44,951 nt of DNA from Ichthyophonus hoferi (Eukaryota > Opisthokonta > Ichthyosporea > Ichthyophonida > Ichthyophonidae), in the NCBI GenBank assembly GCA_002751075.1, contig NAOQ01000020.1, positions 54,847-99,797 of the forward strand. The letters are read 5' to 3'. The translations under genes and the position numbers were made by a program. This document shows, piece after piece, positions 24,101-35,550 of this stretch. Below the pieces are notes generated by a model. It was not told the origin of the DNA. It saw only the letters and a list, made by a program, of their open reading frames with translations, and did not search any database. Numbering within the stretch: the first letter of the stretch is position 1; every line of letters begins with the position of its first letter.

Positions 24101-26116
24101 AGAGGACCATCTGTGTAACCCAGCATCGCCTGGTGCCATGAAAAGAGCTTTGACAGTATGCTTCATACCCCCTGTCTATTGCTTGCCTTGCCTCTCTCTC
24201 TATCTGTATTGTTTCTTGCTTTCTGCTCTTACTTTCTACTGCATTTGTTCTGATCCAAAAGGTTCGTAGTTGGAAAAACAAGGCCGTATGTGTGGGGCCA
24301 TGCCACATATAGCTATAGGCTCCTGGCAGTATGGCCAAACTAATGTCCATCCCCTTCAGAGGGCACCCCCCCCTGTCATCCATTCATGGCCTGCCACAGA
24401 AAGTTCTATCGATGGACCCAAAGCTCTCAGCACAGCCAAGCGATCACCTATTGCACATAGGGTAAATACTAAACATGGTTCATGGTTTAATACAGAGTGG
24501 TGATCGGTGTATTGGGCTTACGGGTGCGAGTAAAGGGATGCCCCCTGCCTCACCCTATGTTATTCATAGTATTCTCGATGGGTGGTAGGCATGTATAGGG
24601 GTATATTGGAATTGTGGCTCTAAATGTTCGTGAAGGTTGATTGCCAGGGCATTAGAAGCACAGGCAGGTTATGGGGTCCAACTGGATAACACCTAGGGGA
24701 TGGGGATAGTTCAGATACAAAATAGGAGACCTGGGCCATGCTACTACTATCAAGGCCCCTCAGATCACCCAAGAAGGGGATTGTCGCTACCTGGCCCTGG
24801 AGGTCCTGCAGGTAGGCAGTGAGTTAACTTGCTGTCATTTAATATAGTTGAGTAGGCTATGCATACGAGCTTAAGACCTACAACCCGCCCACTAAGCGTT
24901 GGATCTTGTGCTGCTAAAGCAATATGTGTGTACCTTGCATTCAAAAATATTATAATGTCTATCTGTACTGTCCCCTCCCCTAGCTGTACATGGAAGCGGT
25001 TAGCATATGGTTGCTGTAGATGAGAATATAGGGACATGTTTTTTTTTAACTAATGGGCTGGGTATACAGGAAACCTACACAGACCTGCGCAAGGCTGACA
25101 TTTTCTCACTAGGCATTAGTATATGGGAGCTGGTAAGTCATTAGTATACTGACTGGGGGGGGTGGGAAGCTGGAGGGAGGCTGATCGAGGTATGGTACGG
25201 GTTGGCAGGGTCAGGGCAGGCCACCACCCCCTAATGGAGAGGAATGGAGGGCATTGAGGGAGGATAAGATTCCAGACCTACCACAGTGTGACAGTGGCTT
25301 TAATGCCTTGGTAAAGGTATGTACCCTAAGGTTACGTTGGACACATGCCCACAGCTGTGTCTATATATATGTATCTGCCAAATACATTCAGTCTATTCCA
25401 CTATTTCTAAAAATGAAACCCAAAGGAACCCCATCCCGAGGGGTGTGTGGGTGTATAGCATGGTAGGATACAAGGATATTCCTTTGTGGCCCTCCCCCCA
25501 CCAGCATATATTTAGATGCATGGCCCATATAACAATAGTGTTTACACAGTGAACATAGTAGTCTCAACTCTCGAGTAAGTTTTTATCTCTATACCAATGA
25601 CTTTGTGTGCCTTGGGACCACCCCATTAGCTCAATATGACTAATCAGACACGAGCATACCCCCAGGATATGATGTGTATGACGTCAGAGCATAGACCCAC
25701 ATGTGAGGAAGTGGTTGCTCGGGCGGAGGATCTTCTCAGTCGCGACCTACCCACGTACAAGAAGTCCAAGAACCAGGTGTGCCTAAGCACTAGCATATGT
25801 GTGCTTCCTTCCTCTCCCCCATCTAACTCTCTCTCTCTCATACCTTCAAATAGCTAGCTCGAGAGTTAGACACAGCCAAGAAACAGTCCAAGAAACTGCT
25901 TAAAGAATTAGCCATTGCACGTACTATTATTACACAAGCTCCTACGCCAGCCCGCCCTGACAACAAGCAACCGCCTAACCCCGACCATGAAGTAGGTGTA
26001 AAAAAAGGGTAGAAGGATAGAGGCCCTCAGGTAGTGCAGGGAATATAGACTAACTCTATGTGCACCCACAGACTTCATCGGCCAAGTTCCGTAGAACCGT
26101 AAGTACACAATGGTAG
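21173..26116 (+). CDS. WEE1: WEE1 mitotic inhibitor kinase
   Basis: WEE1 is a nuclear kinase that phosphorylates the inhibitory tyrosine of CDK1 and holds cells before mitosis. Exons: 21173-21301, 21863-22023, 22312-22520, 22671-22693, 22764-22915, 23008-23215, 23855-23906, 23973-24019, probably 24360-24461, 24715-24811, 25070-25132, 25209-25316, 25666-25776, 25854-25991 and 26072-26116, about 545 residues (human 646). The N-terminal arm carries SP/TP sites and NVNPFTP, as in animal WEE1. The kinase domain shows [13 protein letters not shown] (glycine loop), YAIKRTKKP (VAIK lysine), [33 protein letters not shown] (catalytic loop), [10 protein letters not shown] (DLG, the WEE1 form of DFG), [14 protein letters not shown] and [15 protein letters not shown] basic coiled C-terminal tail follows. 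All key catalytic residues are present. The exon at 24360-24461 does not join in phase to 24715, so a small exon there is missing from my model. A GTAAGT inside the last exon could splice it on to an unseen exon. Confidence 0.94.
22188..22262. repeat. (TACAC/TATAC)n microsatellite in WEE1 intron
   Basis: Imperfect pentamer repeats CTATA, CTACA and CTGTA, of the same type as the repeats in the PLD intron at 4681-4800 and 5456-5510. Confidence 0.8.
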
Positions 26117-26382
26117 ATTTATTATCCCGCATAGGGGCCTATGGGCTTGGCTGTTGGCGGCGGGTAGTGTTGAACAGACCCTTGCCAAAGTATGTGGCCA
26201 CCACTCCAAACCCGTCCGATGCTCCTTCCAGCTGTGGGCCGTGTATTAGAGACAAATTGCATTGGGGAGTATATAGGATGGGAGGTAGATAGAGATAGAG
26301 CGTGGGCATAGATAGTGAGAAGGCACATTAATTTAGTTAATAGCACATGATAGGTTTAGGTGGTCCTGACCAACCACAGACT
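26117..26382. other. Tail-to-tail gap between WEE1 and VPS11 with reciprocal poly(A) signals
   Basis: TTTATT at 26118-26123 (AATAAA on the minus strand) suits VPS11 but starts two bases after the WEE1 stop. AATAAA at 26413-26418 suits WEE1 but lies inside VPS11. If both are used, the 3' UTRs overlap by about 300 bp. Confidence 0.4.
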
Positions 26383-29300
26383 TCAGACAGGAATTGTCTC
26401 GTGGGAGGAGACAATAAACAATAATACAATACATATATATACAGATATCTTGCTACCTGTTTAAAGAATTTCTCGTGGTCTGTAGCAGTCCTTTCTTGAG
26501 ACCGCAGCATCTCTGTTACCTTGCACGCGTCTGGTTGGCACATAGGGCAGTCCTTATCATCTCCCAAACATCTGTTATAATATCAATTAGACCCTCTTCC
26601 CACCCTTCCCATTACTCTGCAAGCCACACCTACTTACACAATGTGGTATGAGTGACCACACATGTAATGTATCGTTGGTAGCTCTAGTGGTCGAGAGCAT
26701 GCGGTGCATTGGGAGGTCTGGATCAGTTTGGGTCTGTATGGTGAAAGGATGGTTGACTTGGGGTTAGTCATAGGTTAATGTACGGTATATGGTAGGAATA
26801 ACTGCTAGGTTACTATGGGATCAAGTGGGGATGGGTCTATGTAATGGCAATGAGTAGATGTGACTGTCTACATGTACTATCACCCCGATGACCTGTCATG
26901 TGTCACGCACGTTTCTCTCAGGGTCTCTATCTTCAGTCTTATCTTGGCTGTCTCATTGCGATAGTGTTCGATTAGTCGTTCATCCTAAGGCCCCATACAC
27001 GGTCAGCCGAGACATTACAATAACCGGTACAATAGGCAGATAAAATATGTAGGGAAGGCATGCAGGCCCCACCATAATAGAAGGGGTGTCTGCACGGTGA
27101 TATAAAAGATAGCAAGATACTATAATATAAGCAAGACAATAGCCAATCCACCCTGTGGGGCTTTAATAGAAAATGGAGCAAATAGTAGGAACTAGAGGGA
27201 TGTCCTACCTCACTGATATCAAGGGTGGCGGCCTTCAAGCAGCGTACTAGATAGTCACGCACTACGGTTAGAGTCACACTACTGTTCTTGCTCAGGGTCT
27301 CTACCACTAGTAGGGGGGGTAAAAGATTCTTTCGTTCGATATCTACATGCTTAAGGTAGATATTAAGGTGTATATATGTATGTATGGTCAAAATCCATAC
27401 TCCTCCTAAGACATAGATATGAATGAACTTATAGCCACATATTCCCATGCACAACCAGCCATTATAATGATGTGGTAGGATACGGACAAGAACTTCGGCT
27501 AGTTCTTTGCGGCAGTTGTGTTCGCTAGAGGAAAAGAGAAGCAGCACCATAATCCATATAGTAGGGTCCTGTTGGCTGCACGTACCGCCCTGCATGAGTT
27601 AGCCTCTCCATCTATACTAACCGGCACCCATGGCTGCGGGCACACCTACCCGTATTTCTGGCACTTGGCGATGACCTGGGCATAATCTTTCTTTGACATA
27701 CAGTATTGGACAATGTTGCTGTACCTGTACCCCCTCCACATTAGCCTCATCCAGTCATGCAGGACACTACAAGTGAAGACACTTACAGCTTTGCCTTCTC
27801 AAAAAGATAGAGGACGCCAGCCATATGGTCGTATAGCTGCACAAGTACCATGGCATGATCGAGGTCATAATGTGCCTGTGTACCACAACTCAGGAGTCAG
27901 TCCCAGTTGCTATCTCTGCACATCATAGTGCAATAGGCCCAAAGGGAGGTCTGTGTGTCCTCTTTCAAACGATAATATCTTGTACGCGCATGATACATTT
28001 ATGGGTCCCTGATCAAAGCACACAGACCACCCCACCTATGCAGCCAGCAAATACCCCACTTATCTTTACACCCAGCCAAGAGAGAGCCTGTGCAACAAGG
28101 AACCAGGCTGTGTGCATGTGCATGTGCATGCATGTAAAAGGTTGAGAAGGGAGGTGGGTAATATACATGATAAGAGATAAGAGATAGAGATCCAATCCAC
28201 TAAACCCACTAGGCATCTTTACCTCCGAGTTCTGTAACAACTCAAGGGCTTTTTCCGACCGCAACTTGCACAGGTCATCGCTGGGGGGAGACAGGATAGC
28301 AGGTCCTACTTAAGACCATATGTCAGCCAAATTACTTAGTAGACGGTGGGAAAGAGTGCACTAAGAAGTAGTGAACGAGATACGGGTAAACAGACCTTCC
28401 CCTGGCACGGATGACACGACACAAGCCACATCGGTTCTGAGGTACAGTTCTAAAAGAGTGTTGTAGATGACGGGGGGGAGTCCAGGGCGCTGTTTGACCA
28501 CAGCCTCCAAGAATACCAACAGCCAGGCCGTGTGCTTAACATATATGTGGATGAACTGGCCGGGCTGGACCCGGCCCCCTTCCGCCCTCTAACCTCTATA
28601 TTAGTAACCTACCTAGTCCCTACCCTATAGTATACTAACCCTCGTCGCTTCTCTTACCTCTACCGTAGCCAGACCATTAGGTTTATTGGCTGACTGTTCG
28701 ATAATGGCGGAGAGGTTGGAGGAGTAACTACCACACACTCTCTCTATGGGTTGGCTGGGGGTGGCGTGGTCTGTATGGACAAGACTAGGTCAGGCCCTAC
28801 ACAGTAATCTACCTACACCTAGTCCCCCATCTAGCCACAGGCCCCCATCACAATGGACCTCATGTGGTAGTGGAACCATCAAAGTTCCAGTCCTTGTATC
28901 ACAGACATGCTCTCACGTGGACAGCAATGTGTGCAAACATAAGTACAATGGGCCCTAAACGTGGAACTACTATGTGACACGTAAAGGCCCTTTCTCCATG
29001 ATGCCTTCACGTAGAAACACCTCTAGGATTAGCAAATAGCTCCATGTAGAGGGTAGGGTTGGCTGGTGTGGTGGATAATATAGAGAAGGGAATAGGTCTT
29101 CCTCGTGCAGCTATCAGGCACAACAAGATGTGAAAAATGTACAACTACGAAGGATAGGGTGTGGAATATCTACTGTTTGCAGGCCCCTGATGGGTACATA
29201 TGTTGATTAGCAGGGTAGTAGTAGGGCCAGGGAGGGCCTGGACTAAGGCTGTGCCATACTTTTTAAGGTAGGTTCCTGCCTGTAAATGGCCGGTCAGCAC

Positions 29301-32300
29301 AACCATAGTGTGGCGGGTGGGCTGGGAGGCTATGGCAATCTCTATCCCTATAATAGTCAAGGACTAACCATTCTCATCTTATGATTATCTCATGTCTTCT
29401 ACACTTCATGCTCCATTTATAGTTAGTTTAGTTTCCTTTCGTTGATGTCAACGGCGATAAGTGGGTAATTACCTCATTATAAGGCAATGTTGAAAGGTAG
29501 GAGAGGGCACTCTGATAGTCGGCCATATCGTCCATCTGGATCTTAAGGTACCTGTCCACTGCCAAGGATTAGACAGGGTACCCTATACACCCTATATATA
29601 TATATATATATATATACGTACGTACATGCATACTCCCCCCAGCCTACCAGCCATGCTTGCCATGCTCCTTGGCCATGTCTAATGAATGTTGGTAGTAGCC
29701 AGCAGCTCTACAACCCCTTATGGCTGTCTCTATATCGAATCTGGCCTCAGTACTGGCCTGTGGCCCCCATAGACCCCCACTATTATCATCCACCCCACTA
29801 GGCAGGAGGGAGGAGGCAGGAGGGATGGCATATATAGTGCAACACCCACACACAAGGAGGCTCTAGGCATGCATACATGTCTAATCCCCTATCGAAACTA
29901 ATAGATAATGATTGGGACCCCGTACATTGATGAACTCATCGAGTTTCTTGGTGTCTTTTAGCTTGAGATAACAGTTAAGGAGAAGGGTGGTATGGTCAGG
30001 GGTCACCACATTAGTGGCTTGATCGCATGCATGCATAGCCTGTAGATAGCTAGTCAGGTTGTGAATCCGTTGAGCGTCCAGAAACTGTATGGTGAGCATT
30101 GGGGATGAGGAAGGGAGGTACTGGGCCATAAAAGAAAAATGGTTGTGGCTGCAGCACAAAGTGAACACGATGATAACCTCTAATTATATTACCCCATGGA
30201 GGCAAGTAGTATCCTAGGTGGAAAGAATGTACTTATATGTATACAGGGCAAAGCCATATTGGCTGACTGGCCTTGGTTGGTTCATAGGGGCATAATACAT
30301 ATACGCCTTATATCCTTCTCTGTATATAGTGTGTATATCCATGTTTGTGTGGTGATTGATGCCCAGAGCCTGTGCCTAGGCACTAAACAATAATATATAT
30401 ATAGACTGACCTTTCTAATCACATACGATGGCTCTAGCTGGCCAATGGTATGCACATATTGCTGGATAGCCCCATCATAGTCACCCTTGCTGTGTAAATT
30501 GGCTGTCAGTTCCTGACCCTGGCATGCGTCCTACCCTGCCCCCACCACCCTACCCTCACCTGTATAAATGGTCACCATATCGACTGTAGATTTGGCCCAC
30601 CTGCCTACTGTCACAGTGGGCCCCTTGGGCTAGACTGATAGCTAGAGAATATAGATGCTTGCGGAACAGTAAGTCTAGTTTGCTTTGAGTATCCTTTTCA
30701 CTCAGCTGGTAGAGCTACCCAGCCCATCATATACCAGTCAGTACCTTCACCCACGGCCCTCTATCACTTATCCTACCCTATATATCACCCAATCTTCTCT
30801 CCCATCTCCTACACACCTCGTTGTCAGAGGTCAGTAGAAAGGCACACCCCCATTCACTTATGACCTTGGTAATGTGAGGCATGGCCCCCGTAAAGGCCAC
30901 ACAGCGGTTAGTCATATCATAGACAATGACGGTATCAGTGAACATGGCTGTACCCACCCCCTGGTCAGGCCCTACCTTCGCCCCTCTCCCTCTGCCACTA
31001 AAAGACACATACAGTTAGAGGTAGTACGAGGGATCATTTTAGCCGTACTGACTATTAACAGGTAGTGGCCCATCCAATGTAAATATCGCTTCTCCCCGTC
31101 AAACACATAGCAGGGCCCTCGTCCAGTCTCTTCGTAATAGTATACACACTGCAACACAACACTATGGTTGGCCAGTCGGCCCCTCTCCATGCCCCTGCTC
31201 TGCCATCAAGACCCCTACCTCATTCCTTCCTAGTAGCATGTCGCCCTCGTCATTTATCACAGCACACTGCAGATTGGCCCCTTGCTCATCCAGCAGTTCC
31301 TGTCCGTCTAGCCAAGTTAAATACACACCATCGTAATCCGCACTCTCTTTGCTCTTCCCACGGTGATACCTAACGCTGGCCCTACATGTCCATATATACC
31401 CCCACTGGCACCACTCATTAATAGTCTACCTACTCATCACCCTGTTTATAGTCGCCTATGTAAAGAGTGTATCTATACACACCCTTTAGACTGCCCTAAT
31501 GCGTACACTGTAAGGCTGACTTCTATGTCTCCCATATGACCCTCTACCGTGGTATCATCATACAATCACCTACTCACCCCCTGGGAAGCCTTGGTCTCAA
31601 CCTTGCAGATAAACACGCTAGTAGCTGTGACTACAAATAGAATGCAGCCCTGAGTGGCTGTCACCTTAAAGCCCAGCCCTACCCCTCCACCATAGGTTAG
31701 TGTAGAATCCTCATAGCAGAGAGGGTGATGGGTAGGTGGGAAAATATGTACAATACTTGTATCTATATGTTTATCCATCTATATCCTCACCCATGCTGTG
31801 ACTCACCAGTGATGGGATACTTGTCCTCATGTACAGTACGCTGTGATATGATCCTATAACCAAAGCCCCTCTCGTCAGTCACTGGCTCACCCCTTACACC
31901 CAGAGCTTATTCGGCCCAGGCCATACCTATCTTTTAGTAGGTCACCAGTCAATAAAACCACAGTGCCGTCATCCCAACCAATGGCTATTCGGTAGGGCAT
32001 ATCGGTAATGGCCATGGTAGTTGCCTGCTAGTAGTAACATTTATTATATAGGAAGAGTAATAGTATTATATTATATAGTCGTAGTAATAGCATTATATTA
32101 TATAGTAATAATAATAGCATGCTATTATATAGTAATAGTAATAACATTATATTATATAGGTATAGTAAGTAATAACATTATATTATATAGGTAGAGTAAT
32201 AACATTCTATTATATAGTAATAATAATAGCATTATATTAAATAGAAATAGTGATAGCATTCTATGATATAGTAATAGTAATAATATTCTATGATATAATA

Positions 32301-33885
32301 ATAGTAATATCATTCTATTATATAGTAGTAGTAATAGCATTATATTATATAGGAATAGTAGTAGCATTCTATAATATAGTAATAGTAATAACATTATACT
32401 ACGCAGTAATAATAATAGTAATATATTATATAGTAATAGTAATAGCCTTATATTATATAGTAATAGTAATGTAATAGCATTATATTATATAGTCGTAATG
32501 TGACAAGGGCGATCTCTGTCTAGTGCCCAAGTGGGTAAGGATAATTCTTGGCATATATATATGCATACTATCATATAGACTATCATGTATTCACATTATC
32601 ATACTATCATACTCTCATATATACTATCAGACGTATACACATATTTATATATATATATATAGACACAACCCTAGATGAACCTACCCCTGCAGATCTAGAC
32701 CCTGTCTGGATCTTAACAGTACGAACACATCGTAACACCTTCTCCTGTATGCCCTCTTGACGCCAGGCTCGTAGCATAGCAACAGAGGAATCCTCGTCAT
32801 ACTGCATGCCATGTTACCACTCTCTCCTCCCTTCACCCACCAGGCCTTGATCAATCATACACCTACCCCCACTGTCAGCAGAAGGTTCAGCCTCTTGTCA
32901 TGCCACACAAAGGATACACTATGGCTGTAGGCTCTCAAGGTGAAGAGAGTGAACGACTTGTCCAAGGAATGTATCATACCCTGGGTGTCTGTACAGATTT
33001 TGTGCGTTTATATTTATAGGCAAATATGTATATGAATATATAGGTTGGTTAGTATATGCCTCTGACTAGGGCTACATTGTGATATATGTCTTCGGGTGTA
33101 TCTACGTGGATTTGTATTGTACTTTATTTATATATCAGGGCAAGGAATGGTGAAAAGAGTGTAAAGTAGGGTAAAAATAGATTAGATATGTGCTTGCAGT
33201 GATGGGGGGGGGGATAAAGAAAATTATAGTTAGCCTATGACTGCTAGGCTTAATTGAGCTTATTCCTTTATATCTGTTTGCCAAGGGAGCCCCACTTAAA
33301 CATGGTCTAACTCCTAACAGTCTAGTACCCTACCTCCAAACACAAGGAAGCCTCCTCCACTGGTAGCCGCTGTGATGTTGATATCCTGTACCGACCCCAT
33401 ATTCAATACTGTGAGTGCCCCGAGGCACATGTCTAGGGAGCTCATTGACAATTAAGGTCGTGTACATTTATCACATACACCCGCGCAGGTCCTTGTTGCT
33501 GATTCTTTCCCTTATGCATACTGGGCAACAGCACATCACCCAAAAATACTTACACCGCCATCTCTCATGCACACTATTATTATATTCCTTTTGATGTACA
33601 TGTGAAAAAAAATCCACCTTTTAGGCATATGTAAACATATTGGGGAGGCGTTTGTGCAGATGGCCTCCGAATATGTGTATGTATTAGGTAAATGCAAACA
33701 ATTGATGGCTTATTTTATAAAGCTCTACTGTGCATGTGACATTAACTGTCTCCTGATACCATAACTCAATATAAACCAAGCAGACAGCAATGAACCTTAA
33801 GTTTTGTATATGGCTCTTTGGTCTCTGGGCTCCTAACCACCTCATGGTCAAAAAACATGAACCGTTTCCACTGAAGCACCGACAT
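26383..33885 (-). CDS. VPS11: VPS11, HOPS/CORVET core subunit (beta-propeller, clathrin-like repeats, RING)
   Basis: VPS11 is a scaffold of the class C core shared by the CORVET and HOPS tethering complexes, which drive early and late endosome/lysosome fusion. The start at 33885 opens with LQWKRFMFFDHEVV, matching human LQWRRFVFFDKELV. Exons of the N-terminal propeller include 33885-33796, 33408-33334, 32988-32867, 32801-32685, 32024-31927 (PYRIAIGWDDGTVVLLTGDL), 31853-31807, 31678-31578, 31353-31219 and 31148 onward (GRGPCYVFDGEKRYLHW). The alpha-solenoid shows GQLEPSYVIRKFLDAQRIHN, LLLNCYLKLKDTKKLDEFI, FDIETAIRGCRAAGYYQHSL and KNLLPPLLVVETLSKNSS. A coiled stretch (HYRNETAKIRLKIETLRE) leads into the C-terminal RING: C-T-A-C, then CGHSYHIVC and CPMC, with all zinc ligands present, then KVTEMLRSQE. 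About 20 exons in total. The join of exons 1 and 2 and the last few codons (end near 26383) are uncertain. Length is close to the human protein of about 940 residues. Confidence 0.94.
29593..29617. repeat. (TA)n run
   Basis: About twelve TA units followed by ACGTACGTAC, in a VPS11 intron. Confidence 0.9.
32040..32505. repeat. 27-bp minisatellite in VPS11 intron
   Basis: About 17 imperfect copies of a 27-bp unit, AGTAATAGTAATAGC plus ATTATATTATAT, occupy the intron between the exons ending at 32685 and starting at 32024. The unit is a multiple of three, which keeps frames open on both strands and creates false Leu/Tyr-rich open frames. Copies differ by point changes, and a few have lost or gained 3-6 bp. 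Confidence 0.9.
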
Positions 33886-35033
33886 GATTGAGGCGTGGCC
33901 ACTACTGGGAACTGGACAAGTCACATATATGTTTATAACCACACAAAGAAAAATTTTGAATAAAATATTTTTTGGTAAGTTTACCCAAGCTGTATAGCCT
34001 TAGTCTTCTAATATAATATATAATAAAAAATATAACAAATAGTATAATAAATAATAAATAAAGGTTAAGAAATGTTTATTTAAATCGGCCTGTGTGAAGA
34101 ATGTGAAAAATGCGATCGGAGGTTATTATTGACCAATTAATCTCTATCATTGGTATTTTTATAGCTTGTAATGGTATTATCGAATAACTACCCTGATTGT
34201 ACCACACGATCGGTCTGTCCCTTGAGCCTCTGATATCTGGTATTAATATTAACTAATAATAGTTGTATTAATTGGCCAAGTCACTTTTATGCTTTGTTTG
34301 GAAACCTTATAAATTGGAAGAAGGGTTGGCTACTCAACTCTTGTAAGCTAACTGTATTTGGAGCAGCAGCTAGCAGGCTTTATTGCCATATATGTCTTAT
34401 ATCATTTTAGGTATTATGAGGGAGTACTAGCCCTTGCAGTTAAACATAGCAATCGTGTTATGTGTTAATGTGTTAATATGTTTGACCACACTTCAGTATA
34501 TGGTTTAGTAATCTTTCAAGACAATTTTCTTGGTTGTGCTTCATAATCAAAAGGATTTAATAAACCAACTAGTGATAAAGGATGCATATCAACTTAACAC
34601 ATTAAGTCCTAATCCTTTTTGAAGGTTTTGGTAACCAGCAACTGAAGCCAACAAAAAGGCCGAAGACTTTGGCCTTGGTCTCCTATTAGGAGCTGTGTAA
34701 TCTCAGTACTGACACTTGGCTGGGATTTCCATGGGAGCTGTAGCTTTCTGCAACCATGATCCATGATGATGCGTTTTGTAACTTATTATCTATAAAGTTT
34801 TACACTTGTTTTTAACACACATTTCATATCACATTCTACCTGATTGGACACCACGTGACAAATCTACGTTGAGGAGGTTTCAGCAGTCCTCAGAAAAGAC
34901 CTGACCTCTAGCTATATAGGTTCTGGTAGAAGACTGGCCTGTCAGTCATACCATAGCCTAGTTATGATACTTTGTTGAAAGATTAAGAACTAAATGTTGA
35001 AGCTTCTCAGCTCCCATAAATATTAAGCTGGAT
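33886..35033. other. AT-rich DNA upstream of VPS11
   Basis: It should contain the VPS11 promoter. No CCAAT cluster or clear TATA box is seen in the first 200 bp. Further right no coding exon is supported; part may be old element sequence. Confidence 0.4.
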
Positions 35034-35550
35034 ACTTCATGATGTTTGCTATTAAAACATGTTTATTGTTTGTTTTGCATTATACCTCTAAATTTGCAAT
35101 AACGTTTACAATGAGGTTTCAATTGGTATATGAGTGTTAGATCTTAATTAACGACAATCAATTTATCTCATGATATCTCTAATTATATTTAATTAGGACT
35201 AGAAGCTTAGTACAGATTAGCCCATTAATTTACCATAGCTTAAAGAGCATTGATAATCTGAACTTTAATCATGCCCAATGATTGATGTATTTATTATACA
35301 TGGAATTTATTAATGGGACTCATTATACTGACATGATAAGTTAACAAGTGATGTTGTTAACATGCCAGATAATACGCAAGTTGAATACCTTCTCAAATAA
35401 CATTGGGCATTTTAAGACTTATCATGATCAATTAGTATTGACCATTTACACAAAAACTATATAACCAGCAAATACAGACTTAGTCTGGAACCCTTGAGTT
35501 ATAAGAGTTAAATCAATAAAAAGATCTGTACCAAAGACTTTGTATCTTTG
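35034..35550 (+). repeat. Left end repeat (LTR) of the Copia element
   Basis: About 500 bp, AT-rich, aligning by eye to 39811-40350 and 41571-42413 and, inverted, to 18490-18060. Its boundaries are estimated from where the similarity starts and stops. Confidence 0.7.

Noticed and set aside
24495-24535. A frame reading [10 protein letters not shown] that looks like a WEE1 GDLG motif with the Asp lost.
   Set aside because: The true motif [10 protein letters not shown] is intact at 24715-24750 in the correct exon; the first is a chance frame.
32152-32474. Open frames of 74-80 residues on both strands, rich in Leu/Tyr or Ile/Val.
   Set aside because: They are produced by the 27-bp tandem repeat, whose length is a multiple of three.
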